Assembly: GCA_002701765.1 (NCBI GenBank)
Contig: NZXB01000037.1
Location: 25,777 to 31,425 of the forward strand
Source of the DNA: Porticoccaceae bacterium
Lineage (GTDB): Bacteria; Pseudomonadota; Gammaproteobacteria; Pseudomonadales; Porticoccaceae
Direction of reading: 5' to 3'
Length of the DNA: 5,649 bases
The notes under the pieces are model-generated. The model was not told where the DNA came from, made no database searches, and saw only the letters and a program-made list of their open reading frames with translations. Of the stretch, positions 1-5,649 are shown in pieces. Within the stretch, counting starts at the first letter, position 1; each line of letters starts with the position of its first letter. The position numbers and the translations under genes were made by a program.

Positions 1-308
1 CCATTTTTTGTGATGTCAGGATTTGGTTTAATCATCAGACAGGGGCTATCAGTATGAGCCCCCGCAATTCTTAGACCGTATTTGAGTGGATCGGAGTGAC
101 CCATCACAAATGCAATTAGCGAGGAATCATTGCGGACCACGAAATATCTGCCTCCTTTTTTGAGTATCCATTCTTTTTCTTCATGGAGCTTTTCGTAACC
201 TCCGCTCATCAACATTTTTGATAACTGCTCCGTTGCATGAAAAGGAGTTGGCGAAAGATCTAAAAAATCTCTGAGATCTCTGCTTAATTTATTGTGAGTT
301 TTTTTCAT
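1..308 (-). CDS. apeB: M18 family aminopeptidase, N-terminal part (cut by window edge)
   Basis: The first 102 codons of a zinc-dependent M18 aminopeptidase (the aspartyl aminopeptidase/ApeB family), a cytosolic exopeptidase that trims N-terminal residues from peptides. The visible part matches the family start in order: DFLDLSPTPFHA near residues 14-25, GGRYFVVRNDSSLIAF at 52-67, then the metal-site motif AGAHTDSP at 82-89, followed by a KPNP stretch. H85 is the expected zinc ligand. The remaining ligands and the whole dimerisation and catalytic core lie beyond position 1. The ATG at 308 is the natural family start; an AGG lies about 10 bases upstream. It lies 59 bases downstream of uppP on the same strand with no convincing terminator between, so it may be the last gene of the tsaB-uppP unit. 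The family is clear; the symbol follows Pseudomonas usage and is less certain. Confidence 0.9.
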   Translation of the reverse strand, partial: MKKTHNKLSRDLRDFLDLSPTPFHATEQLSKMLMSGGYEKLHEEKEWILKKGGRYFVVRNDSSLIAFVMGHSDPLKYGLRIAGAHTDSPCLMIKPNPDITKN

Positions 309-367
309 TAAATTAAACCTAGTTCATTGTAATTTTTTTTTAACTTTGTTCGTTAAACTGCTTGAGC

Positions 368-1168
368 TTACTGAGAATATGCCACGCAAAACAGCGCTGA
401 GCCGAGCAATATACGATAAATGACGAAGGGTAGCATCCCAATTTTAGTCACAAATAGCATAAAACTTCGAATGCAAAAGTATGCTGTCACGGCGGAAACA
501 ATTATCCCGATGCCTAATGGTATGAAGTCTATTGAATCGTTCGTTCCTAATTGTGAGGCTTTATATAGGACACTCATTGTGATGATTGGAATAGACATTA
601 GGAATGAAAAACGAGCCGCGTCTTCCCTTGAATACCCTAAAGCTAGAGCGGATGTAATGGTTATCCCTGACCTCGATGTCCCAGGAATCAGCGCTAATGC
701 CTGTGACAATCCGATCAGAGTGGTGTGATACCAAGTCATCTCTTTAAGAACCTTGTTCTTGGTACCTTTAAAATCTGCCAAGCCGAGAATCAAACCGAAA
801 AATATGGTTGTTGAGGCCAAGACTAGAATATCTCGGAGATTTCGTTCAATAACTGAGGCAAAAGCCCAGCCGCAAATGGCCGCAGGGAAAGATGCCAATA
901 TTAGTTGCCATGCCAGCTTGGTGTCTTCAGAGCTGCTGCCAGTTGATATGGTTTTGCACCATGCTGCAATCAGTTTCTTGAGTTCGTTCCGCAGGAAAAA
1001 AATGACTGCAATCAAAGAGCCGCCGTGAACAGCTACATCGAATGCTAAAGTTTGATCATCCCAACCAAGGATTTGAGTCGGCAACAGCAGGTGTCCAGAA
1101 CTAGATACTGGCAAGAACTCCGTTACTCCTTGAATGATGGCCAGCAGAGCAGCTTGATAGTTATCCAC
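368..1168 (-). CDS. uppP: Undecaprenyl-diphosphate phosphatase UppP (BacA)
   Basis: Integral inner-membrane phosphatase that converts undecaprenyl diphosphate to the monophosphate, recycling the lipid carrier for peptidoglycan and other surface polymers; its loss or excess affects bacitracin sensitivity. From the GTG at 1168 it has 266 residues, close to the 273 of E. coli BacA, and is hydrophobic throughout. Both family motifs are present: QGVTE at 13-17 with PVSSSGH ending at H26, and PGTSRSGIT at 162-170 with R166. Gln sits at the first position of the (E/Q)XXXE motif where E. coli has Glu; both are accepted in the family. Start choice is between TTG at 1174 and GTG at 1168. I prefer GTG because it gives the short N-terminus usual in this family and lies 10 bases after a GAGG; TTG lies only 4 bases after it. 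The gene starts at the tsaB stop, so coupling is likely. Confidence 0.96.
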   Translation of the reverse strand: MDNYQAALLAIIQGVTEFLPVSSSGHLLLPTQILGWDDQTLAFDVAVHGGSLIAVIFFLRNELKKLIAAWCKTISTGSSSEDTKLAWQLILASFPAAICGWAFASVIERNLRDILVLASTTIFFGLILGLADFKGTKNKVLKEMTWYHTTLIGLSQALALIPGTSRSGITITSALALGYSREDAARFSFLMSIPIITMSVLYKASQLGTNDSIDFIPLGIGIIVSAVTAYFCIRSFMLFVTKIGMLPFVIYRILLGSALFCVAYSQ

Positions 1169-1174
1169 TTGCAA

Positions 1175-1864
1175 TTAACCTCTTTGTTTTGTCCATGCCT
1201 CTGGTCCGCGCAAATAGACTAGGTCTAAGTCACTTATGGCTGTAAGGAGGTTTCTTTTTTCATAATCATTGGCTAATTCGCAAACATCGATTGCGCTTGG
1301 ATATAGATCTATGACATCCCAGTGTTTTGACTTTCTTTCGGGAAAAAGTTTAGTTCCTTCCCCGACCACTGCAATTGGCTTTCGAGTTTTCGCTAGGTCT
1401 CTCGCATCCTCTTGGCTCATCAGGCAATCGTTGATTTCCCTGACGAATCGGCTTCCGCTCCAACGGTATCCTCCAATTGCAAATTGTCCCATTCGGGCAT
1501 CAATTACTGTGATCAGTAATTGATCTTCCCGGAGATCATTGGTGCGTTTATAAGTCGCTGCCAACACCTCAAGGGTTGACAATCCACAAACCGGAAGATC
1601 TAGTGCGAAAGCTAAACCTTGGATTATAGAGAACCCGATCCTAAGTCCAGTAAAGGAACCCGGGCCTACCGTTACTCCAAGACTTTTAACGTCATTTATG
1701 CTGGCACGTGCCTCCCGCAATACATCGTCAATCATCTGGAGAGCTTTTTGGCTGCTCGATTTCTCATTTTCGGAGCAAAAGGTATAGATTTTTTCGTTGG
1801 CACGAAATGCGACGGAACATGGCTTTGTTGCCGTTTCAATCGCTAGCATAACTGACAATTTCAT
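1175..1864 (-). CDS. tsaB: tRNA threonylcarbamoyladenosine biosynthesis protein TsaB (YeaZ)
   Basis: Non-catalytic partner of TsaD in the TsaB-TsaD-TsaE complex that transfers threonylcarbamoyl to A37 of ANN-reading tRNAs (t6A). The 229 residues match the family length (231 in E. coli). It has the ASKHA-fold opening MLAIETATKPCSVAF at 6-20, the hallmark GPGSFTGLRIG at 67-77 followed by QGLAFAL, IDARMGQ at 121-127 and the typical tail YLRGPEAW. Residue 37 is Ser where E. coli, Pseudomonas and Bacillus homologues, as I remember them, have His. The ATG at 1864 directly abuts the Shine-Dalgarno, so a TTG at 1858 (6-base spacing, 227 residues) may be the true start; ATG at 1849 is the third option. 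It lies 112 bases after adk and touches uppP. Neighbouring adk and tsaB also occur in Pseudomonas, as far as I recall. Confidence 0.95.
   Translation of the reverse strand: MKLSVMLAIETATKPCSVAFRANEKIYTFCSENEKSSSQKALQMIDDVLREARASINDVKSLGVTVGPGSFTGLRIGFSIIQGLAFALDLPVCGLSTLEVLAATYKRTNDLREDQLLITVIDARMGQFAIGGYRWSGSRFVREINDCLMSQEDARDLAKTRKPIAVVGEGTKLFPERKSKHWDVIDLYPSAIDVCELANDYEKRNLLTAISDLDLVYLRGPEAWTKQRG
1179..1182 (-). promoter_or_regulatory. Ribosome binding site of uppP inside the tsaB 3' end
   Basis: GAGG on the minus strand lies within the last codons of tsaB. It is 4 bases from a TTG (1174) that directly follows the tsaB TAA, and 10 bases from a GTG (1168). It is the only Shine-Dalgarno-like match here, so ribosomes finishing tsaB probably reinitiate on uppP. 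Confidence 0.55.
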
Positions 1865-1871
1865 CTCCTTT
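1865..1871 (-). promoter_or_regulatory. Strong Shine-Dalgarno that decides the tsaB start
   Basis: AAAGGAG on the minus strand ends one base before the ATG at 1864, a spacing of zero. Read on into ATGA, it resembles an extended anti-SD complement. Normal spacing (6 bases) fits the in-frame TTG at 1858, which would give the short MSVMLAIETAT opening typical of TsaB. Confidence 0.5.
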
Positions 1872-1879
1872 AAAATTTG

Positions 1880-1916
1880 AACAGGAACTGTTTTAAGATT
1901 GAGTTACTGAAATCTT
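1880..1916 (-). other. Two small tandem dyads in the adk-tsaB gap
   Basis: The 112-base gap holds a perfect 6-base inverted repeat, AAGATT (1895-1900) and AATCTT (1911-1916), with a 10-base loop. Two bases away is a 5-base dyad, AACAG (1880-1884) and CTGTT (1888-1892), with a 3-base loop. Neither is followed by a T run on the strand that would transcribe it, so they do not look like intrinsic terminators. They could be weak leader hairpins or an operator just ahead of the tsaB ribosome site, or chance. No convincing promoter is seen in this gap. Confidence 0.25.
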
Positions 1917-1976
1917 GTGACGGCATAATCACTTTCGCTAGAGGTCATTTTCACGATCGCGCATTGGTTGAGAGAA

Positions 1977-2633
1977 TCAATCGGATGACTCTAATGCATC
2001 CAAGATTCTCTCCTGCACCTCGGAAAGATGCCCGAGCCCATCTACTTGATAAAGTTTTGGAAGACCGCTCCTTTCGTTGAGTTGCTGATAAAATTGTAAT
2101 AATGGTTTTGTTTGTTGATGGTAAATATCTAGTCGATTTCGTACAGTCTCCTCTTGATCATCTTCACGTTGGATAAGTTCCTCTCCTGTTTCGTTGTCCA
2201 AACCCGCTTTTTGTGGGGGATTATGCAGAACATGATAGGTGCGGCCCGAGCTTTTATGCACCCTTCGACCGCTTAGCCTGGTAACAATCTCTACATCACT
2301 TACGGCGATTTCAATAACAAGATCAAGACAGATCTCGGCATCATCGATCGCTTGAGCTTGAGGAATAGTTCGAGGGAAACCATCAAATAGGAATCCACTC
2401 TCACAGTCGTCTTGCGAGATGCGCTCCTTGACTAAAGCAATAATTATGTCATCAGGAACTAAGGCACCAGATGACACAATTTTTTTAACTTTCACACCCA
2501 GCGCTGTCCCTTCTTTAATGGCCTCTCTGAGCATATCCCCAGTAGAAATTTGAGGAATTCCAAAGTGCTCAGTCACAAATTGTGCCTGTGTGCCTTTGCC
2601 TGCGCCTGGAGGGCCTAATAAGATCATCTTCAT
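1977..2633 (-). CDS. adk: Adenylate kinase
   Basis: Cytosolic enzyme that interconverts ATP + AMP and 2 ADP, setting the adenylate balance. From the ATG at 2633 it has 218 residues, close to the 214 of E. coli Adk. Numbered from that start, the P-loop GPPGAGKGT is at 7-15, ISTGDMLR at 29-36 forms part of the AMP-binding region, DGFPRT is at 84-89, and a long LID domain runs from about 119 to 157 ([19 protein letters not shown]), followed by [11 protein letters not shown]. The LID has no four-cysteine zinc site and looks like the polar Gram-negative type. ATGs lie at 2645, 2636, 2633 and 2627. I chose 2633 because GGAG lies 6 bases upstream and the product then opens [10 protein letters not shown], like E. 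coli MRIILLGAPG. The longer form would be 222 residues. A separate promoter is likely upstream. Confidence 0.97.
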   Translation of the reverse strand: MKMILLGPPGAGKGTQAQFVTEHFGIPQISTGDMLREAIKEGTALGVKVKKIVSSGALVPDDIIIALVKERISQDDCESGFLFDGFPRTIPQAQAIDDAEICLDLVIEIAVSDVEIVTRLSGRRVHKSSGRTYHVLHNPPQKAGLDNETGEELIQREDDQEETVRNRLDIYHQQTKPLLQFYQQLNERSGLPKLYQVDGLGHLSEVQERILDALESSD

Positions 2634-2639
2634 CATCTT

Positions 2640-2643
2640 CTCC
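2640..2643 (-). promoter_or_regulatory. Ribosome binding site placing the adk start at 2633
   Basis: GGAG on the minus strand lies 6 bases before the ATG at 2633 and 3 before the ATG at 2636. The ATG at 2645 overlaps this site and has only an AGG touching it, so it is an unlikely start. Confidence 0.55.
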
Positions 2644-2648
2644 ATCCT

Positions 2649-2664
2649 AACTAATTTTTTAGTT
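2649..2664 (-). promoter_or_regulatory. Perfect palindrome in the predicted adk leader
   Basis: AACTAA (2649-2654) and TTAGTT (2659-2664) form a perfect 6-base inverted repeat around four identical bases. It sits between the predicted -10 box and the adk ribosome site, with its upstream edge about where transcription should begin. It could fold as a 5'-terminal hairpin or serve as an operator. The stem is AT-rich and weak. Confidence 0.3.
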
Positions 2665-2670
2665 TCAAAA

Positions 2671-2676
2671 ATTATA
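2671..2676 (-). promoter_or_regulatory. Candidate sigma-70 -10 box for adk
   Basis: The minus strand carries a perfect TATAAT, which would place the transcript start near 2664, about 20-30 bases ahead of adk. No good -35 hexamer is found at 16-18 bases upstream, so the promoter is inferred from the -10 box and its position in the 186-base gap after mazG. Confidence 0.45.
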
Positions 2677-2831
2677 GATTTTGGCGTGTGATTAAACGAG
2701 CATGAAATTTACCTATCGTTTCTCGGAGAGATATAAAACCATTCATATTTAATCGTGATACCTTACATTGAACAAAAATAGCACAAAACTGGCTCCATTC
2801 TGAACAAATTCGGTAATTAAAAAATCTATAG

Positions 2832-3638
2832 TCACTCCTGAGATTTAATCATTAGCCACATTTTACCCAGCTCATGTTGGGACAGTTTTGTAATGTCATT
2901 TTGGGGAGCCAATTTTTCTATAGAATTAAGTCGCATTGTGAATTTCTGATTAGCTTTTCTCAAAGCACTCTCCGGATCTACTTGCAGATGTCGAGAAAGG
3001 TTTATAATAGTAAACATTAGATCTCCCAATTCATCCTCTAGATTGCAGCTATTTTCCAACTCCATTTCTTGCTCGAGTTCGCTCAATTCCTCATAAACTT
3101 TGTTTAGCACATCTCCGCTAGTTTCCCAGTCGAAACCAATATTCGATGCTCTCTTTTGAAGCTTCATAGCACGTTTGTTTGCGGGCAACGCATTGGGTAT
3201 ATCATCTAGAACACCAACCTTACCTTTTAGTTTGCGTTCATTCTTTTTTATTTCTTCCCAACTATCGACAATGTCACTCGAATTGACAGTAATCTTGTCA
3301 TTACCTCTAGATACTAATGATCCATCCGGAAAGACATGTGGATGTCTTCTTAACAGTTTTCCAGTTACTAAATTGATTACATCATCTAAATTAAAATATT
3401 TGTCCTCCTCAGCTAGACGGCACAAAAATATGATCTGAAAAAGCAGGTCGCCCAACTCATTCTGAAGATTAATAAAATTCAAATTTTCAACGGCATCGAT
3501 GACTTCGTATACTTCCTCAAGGGTATGAGGAATGATGCTATGGTATGTCTGTTTTTGATCCCAAGGGCACCCAAAATCGGGATCTCTCAGTCTAGTCATT
3601 AAGTAACGCAGGTCTTCGAGAGAATATTTTTCTTTCAT
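2832..3638 (-). CDS. mazG: Nucleoside triphosphate pyrophosphohydrolase MazG
   Basis: All-alpha NTP pyrophosphohydrolase that converts (d)NTPs to NMPs plus pyrophosphate, a cytosolic house-cleaning enzyme; in E. coli it has also been linked to starvation survival and the ppGpp level. The 268 residues match the two-domain family length (263 in E. coli). Domain 1 has CPWDQKQT at 24-31, EEVYE at 41-45 and ELGDLLFQ at 61-68, then RRHPHVF at 97-103. Domain 2 repeats the metal-binding pattern with EELSE at 183-187 and EDELGD at 201-206, followed by RKANQKF. Both acidic sets are intact, so activity is expected. The ATG at 3638 matches the family start but has only a weak GGAA upstream. It follows rsgA by 29 bases on the same strand, suggesting an rsgA-mazG unit. 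Confidence 0.96.
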   Translation of the reverse strand: MKEKYSLEDLRYLMTRLRDPDFGCPWDQKQTYHSIIPHTLEEVYEVIDAVENLNFINLQNELGDLLFQIIFLCRLAEEDKYFNLDDVINLVTGKLLRRHPHVFPDGSLVSRGNDKITVNSSDIVDSWEEIKKNERKLKGKVGVLDDIPNALPANKRAMKLQKRASNIGFDWETSGDVLNKVYEELSELEQEMELENSCNLEDELGDLMFTIINLSRHLQVDPESALRKANQKFTMRLNSIEKLAPQNDITKLSQHELGKMWLMIKSQE

Positions 3639-3667
3639 AATTCCGAGGCCTTTAATTGGAGACGACT

Positions 3668-4648
3668 TTAGCGCTGAGCCTTTGTATCTTGCAGGCTATC
3701 CATGATTTTATGGTAACTTTCCAAACGTTTACTAATAATTAAATCCTCCCGAACGGCGCTAAGCAGTGCGCAACTTGCTTCATCTCTATGTGTGCAATCT
3801 CGAAATTTGCAGTGGCCCAAGAATGGCTGAAAGTCGATAAAATTATCAATGATATTCTTTTTATCTAAATGATTCAGTGAAAAATCTCGGATTCCGGGAG
3901 AATCAATCAATTTTCCTCCGGACTTCAATCGATAGAGTCTTGAAGCAGCGGTCGTATGTGCTCCTTGGTCGGTTTTGGAAGAAAGTGCGCTAACCGGACT
4001 ATTTGCAGATGGCATTAGATAATTGAGTAATGATGTCTTGCCCACTCCGGATTGACCGGAGAATATAACCATGCGTTTAGACAAATACTTCTCGAGCATG
4101 GGCATTCCCTCTCCTGTTTTCGCGGATACTTTGATTATCCGATAGCCAATACTCTGGTAATCTTTTGTAAGCACTTGAATCTCTGAAGCATGCTGATCCT
4201 TGAGAAGATCTATTTTGTTAAGTATCAGAACAGGACGAACGTGTTGAGCCTCAGCTGCCACCAAGTAGCGATCAATCAGATTGCATTGAGGTTTTGGTGC
4301 ACAAGCAAAGACGATTGCAATGCAATCAATATTTGCGGCCATTGAGCGAATTCTACCCCTGCTGTCTGGCCTTAATATTTCAGAAGATCTTGGTTTGCGG
4401 GCTATAACTATCCCGTATGGCTCCGAATGTTGCCACAGAACCTGATCTCCAGCCACTAATGGCTCTACATTCGCTCTTTTATGACAACGATATACTTTGT
4501 CTTTGAACGCGTCTTCACATCCTTCTACATCCAGTTGAGAGCCAAAGTTACAAATTACTTCTCCGGACATCGCCTTGCTTAACAGCCCATTTTTTTCAAT
4601 TATCTCAGAGTGTCGTGTCTCAGCAGCTTTCTTTTGACTAATTTTCAT
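3668..4648 (-). CDS. rsgA: Small ribosomal subunit biogenesis GTPase RsgA (YjeQ)
   Basis: Circularly permuted GTPase that checks late 30S subunit maturation and releases RbfA; its GTPase is stimulated by the 30S subunit. The order is as expected: an OB-fold at about 28-90, then the G-domain with permuted motifs G4 NKID (144-147), G5 SAK (175-177), G1 GQSGVGKTS (198-206), G2 GAHTT (229-233) and G3 DSPG (249-252). A C-terminal zinc finger follows with ligands C280, C285, H287 and C293 in CKFRDCTH. The 326 residues are fewer than the 350 of E. coli: the basic N-terminal extension is about half the length and the C-terminal tail is shorter. ATG at 4648 is the first possible start, since an in-frame TAG lies about 14 codons upstream with no start codon between. 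Its ribosome site is weak (GGT). It is divergent from orn. Confidence 0.96.
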   Translation of the reverse strand: MKISQKKAAETRHSEIIEKNGLLSKAMSGEVICNFGSQLDVEGCEDAFKDKVYRCHKRANVEPLVAGDQVLWQHSEPYGIVIARKPRSSEILRPDSRGRIRSMAANIDCIAIVFACAPKPQCNLIDRYLVAAEAQHVRPVLILNKIDLLKDQHASEIQVLTKDYQSIGYRIIKVSAKTGEGMPMLEKYLSKRMVIFSGQSGVGKTSLLNYLMPSANSPVSALSSKTDQGAHTTAASRLYRLKSGGKLIDSPGIRDFSLNHLDKKNIIDNFIDFQPFLGHCKFRDCTHRDEASCALLSAVREDLIISKRLESYHKIMDSLQDTKAQR

Positions 4649-4737
4649 TCGTGACCATCGGTGCTGTGATATCTTGGTTTGATCTATCTACTCTTTCATG
4701 GACTAAAATTACTTATCCTCTTTTCATGACACCCAAG

Positions 4738-4746
4738 CATATAGCA
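4738..4746 (-). promoter_or_regulatory. Candidate extended -10 promoter element for rsgA
   Basis: The minus strand reads TGCTATATG: an extended TG motif one base before a TATATG hexamer that matches four of six consensus positions. It would start transcription about 80 bases ahead of rsgA. No good -35 is visible. It mirrors the element facing orn. Confidence 0.3.
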
Positions 4747-4772
4747 TAATCACTCTAAGAAGAATTGTCCTT

Positions 4773-4781
4773 TGCTATAAA
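4773..4781 (+). promoter_or_regulatory. Candidate extended -10 promoter for orn
   Basis: TGCTATAAA combines an extended TG with a five-of-six -10 hexamer. Transcription would start near 4788, about 43 bases before the preferred orn ATG. No good -35 is seen at 17 bases, which extended -10 promoters tolerate. Confidence 0.45.
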
Positions 4782-4830
4782 ATGTTATTGGGCAAATTGA
4801 GCGCGCTGAGTGAATGACATTGGTTGCTAT

Positions 4831-5379
4831 ATGATATCTAAAAGTCCGCTGAACTTAATCTGGTTAGATCTGGAAATGACGGGGTTGTCGCCAGAGACTG
4901 ATCGGATAATTGAAATCGCAACTTTAGTAACCGATAGTGAACTCAATGTTTTAGCAGAAGGACCAGCGTTAGCGATTAAACAAGTAGATACAATCTTGGA
5001 CTCAATGGATGAGTGGAATACTCGGCAGCATGGACAGTCAGGGCTGACGGAGAGGGTTCGGATGAGCGCAATTAACGAGCAGGAAGCAATGTTCACGACC
5101 ATTAATTTTCTCAACAAATGGGTCGGACCTGATGAGTCTCCAATGTGTGGCAATTCTATTTGCCAAGATAGACGATTTTTGGCGAAGCATATGCCGGAGC
5201 TAGAAAATTTTTTTCATTATCGTAATGTAGATGTTTCTACGATCAAAGAATTGGTAAGGCGATGGAAGCCGACGCCCCAGAATGGTTTTAAAAAACAAAG
5301 CACTCATCGGGCAATGGATGATATTCATGACTCTATTGAAGAATTACGTTATTACAGACGGAGTTTTTTTAGCATTTAA
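4831..5379 (+). CDS. orn: Oligoribonuclease
   Basis: DEDDh-family 3'-to-5' exoribonuclease that finishes RNA decay by degrading very short oligoribonucleotides, including pGpG from c-di-GMP turnover; it acts as a cytosolic homodimer. From the ATG at 4831 it has 182 residues against 181 in E. coli. The catalytic set is complete and shifted by only one residue from E. coli: D13 and E15 in [10 protein letters not shown]113 in QDRRF, H159 and D164 in [22 protein letters not shown] and RRWKP are also family signatures. A GTG at 4810 would add seven residues with no E. coli counterpart; neither start has a good ribosome site, and ATG is preferred on length. It is divergent from rsgA, and its last 36 bases overlap queG on the other strand. 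Confidence 0.97.
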   Translation: MISKSPLNLIWLDLEMTGLSPETDRIIEIATLVTDSELNVLAEGPALAIKQVDTILDSMDEWNTRQHGQSGLTERVRMSAINEQEAMFTTINFLNKWVGPDESPMCGNSICQDRRFLAKHMPELENFFHYRNVDVSTIKELVRRWKPTPQNGFKKQSTHRAMDDIHDSIEELRYYRRSFFSI

Positions 5380-5649
5380 TTTTTCCCTTTGCATATCTAT
5401 CGCCCAAGCAACATGTTCCTTCACTAGTGGTGATAATTCATTCATGCTTTGCTCAAGAATACCCAATATTTTGTGACATCCATCTGCGTTACCGAGACCG
5501 ATGGCAAGATTTCTGCGCCACATTTCATAACTTATTCTTCTGATCGCCATGCCTTTGGTTTTTTCCATGAACTCGGCTTTGTCCCAATTGAAAAGTGTGG
5601 CCAAATCGGAAGAGTCTAAGTTATGTCGCGGAGAGAAATCTGCTTCGTT
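5344..5649 (-). CDS. queG: Epoxyqueuosine reductase QueG, C-terminal part (cut by window edge)
   Basis: The last 101 residues of the cobalamin- and iron-sulphur-dependent enzyme that reduces epoxyqueuosine to queuosine at the wobble position of His, Asp, Asn and Tyr tRNAs. The frame is open to position 5649, so the true start lies outside; the internal TTG at 5604 is not a start. The visible part has DFSPRHNLD, then the signature [21 protein letters not shown] and [12 protein letters not shown], the HEAT-like C-terminal repeat region used in tRNA binding. The cobalamin site and the cysteines for the [4Fe-4S] clusters are upstream and unseen, so integrity cannot be judged. Its stop (5344-5346) lies inside orn, in convergent orientation. 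The order rsgA, orn, queG matches E. coli, except that there tRNA-Gly genes separate orn and queG. Confidence 0.93.
   Translation of the reverse strand, partial: NEADFSPRHNLDSSDLATLFNWDKAEFMEKTKGMAIRRISYEMWRRNLAIGLGNADGCHKILGILEQSMNELSPLVKEHVAWAIDMQREKLNAKKTPSVIT

Noticed and set aside
333..355. Hairpin and T run between uppP and apeB
   Set aside because: TTTAAC/GTTAAA arms adjoin nine T's, but on the minus strand, the direction of transcription here, the run reads as A's, so it is not a terminator for uppP.
420..1028. Plus-strand open frames (420-728 and 753-1028) opposite uppP
   Set aside because: They are antisense to a clear uppP, have no recognisable protein features and no supporting ribosome sites.
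1879..1892. LexA-type operator ahead of tsaB
   Set aside because: GAAC and CTGTT elements are present, but the spacing fits neither CTGT-N8-ACAG, GAAC-N4-GTTC nor GTTC-N7-GTTC.
1269..2080. Plus-strand open frames opposite tsaB and the adk 3' end, including one starting at 1877
   Set aside because: They are shadows of tsaB and adk. The frame at 1877 starts in the adk-tsaB gap but codes mostly through antisense adk, with no ribosome site or family resemblance.
2817..2846. Possible intrinsic terminator after mazG
   Set aside because: AAATCT/AGATTT arms (2822-2827 and 2841-2846) are followed by a T run on the minus strand, but the stem has a single GC pair, a large loop, and includes the mazG stop codon. 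Too weak to call.
3175..3438. Plus-strand open frame opposite mazG
   Set aside because: It is antisense to the conserved two-domain MazG and has no family resemblance.
4649..4830. tRNA or small RNA gene between rsgA and orn
   Set aside because: No cloverleaf-like arms, no CCA end and no GC-rich stem with a T run were seen; the stretch looks like a divergent promoter region.
4827..5153. Minus-strand open frame opposite orn
   Set aside because: It lies fully antisense to a catalytically complete oligoribonuclease.

Overview
The window reads as ordinary chromosomal housekeeping DNA from a gammaproteobacterium of moderate to low GC. Three things point there. rsgA and orn are divergent with queG convergent to orn, an order I know from Escherichia coli. 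The oligoribonuclease aligns residue for residue with the E. coli catalytic set. The adenylate kinase has the long, cysteine-free LID domain of Gram-negative bacteria. I saw no mobile element, CRISPR array, rRNA, tRNA or phage gene, and every gene is of a recognised family. A marine or other free-living lineage is possible but is only a guess.

Layout, left to right. Positions 1-308 hold the N-terminal third or less of an M18 aminopeptidase (apeB, minus strand), cut by the window edge. Upstream of it on the minus strand come uppP (undecaprenyl-diphosphate phosphatase) and tsaB (tRNA t6A synthesis); their stop and start regions touch, so they are probably cotranscribed and translationally coupled. 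A 112-base gap with two small dyads separates tsaB from adk. adk has its own likely promoter (a perfect TATAAT) in the 186-base gap downstream of mazG. mazG (NTP pyrophosphohydrolase) follows rsgA (30S maturation GTPase) by 29 bases, probably as one unit. rsgA is divergent from orn (oligoribonuclease, plus strand) across about 160-180 bases holding two mirror-image extended -10 elements. orn overlaps the 3' end of queG (epoxyqueuosine reductase, minus strand) by 36 bases; queG runs off the right edge.

Functionally the genes cover nucleotide balance and clean-up (adk, mazG), the end of RNA decay (orn), ribosome assembly (rsgA), tRNA modification at position 37 (tsaB) and at the wobble base (queG), recycling of the cell-wall lipid carrier (uppP) and peptide turnover (apeB). 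They are not one pathway.

No intergenic stretch exceeds 300 bases. I did not find a previously undescribed system. What merits a second look is small-scale: start-codon choices in uppP, tsaB and adk, the symmetric rsgA/orn promoter region, a 5'-end hairpin in the predicted adk leader, and a Ser in TsaB where the family usually has His.
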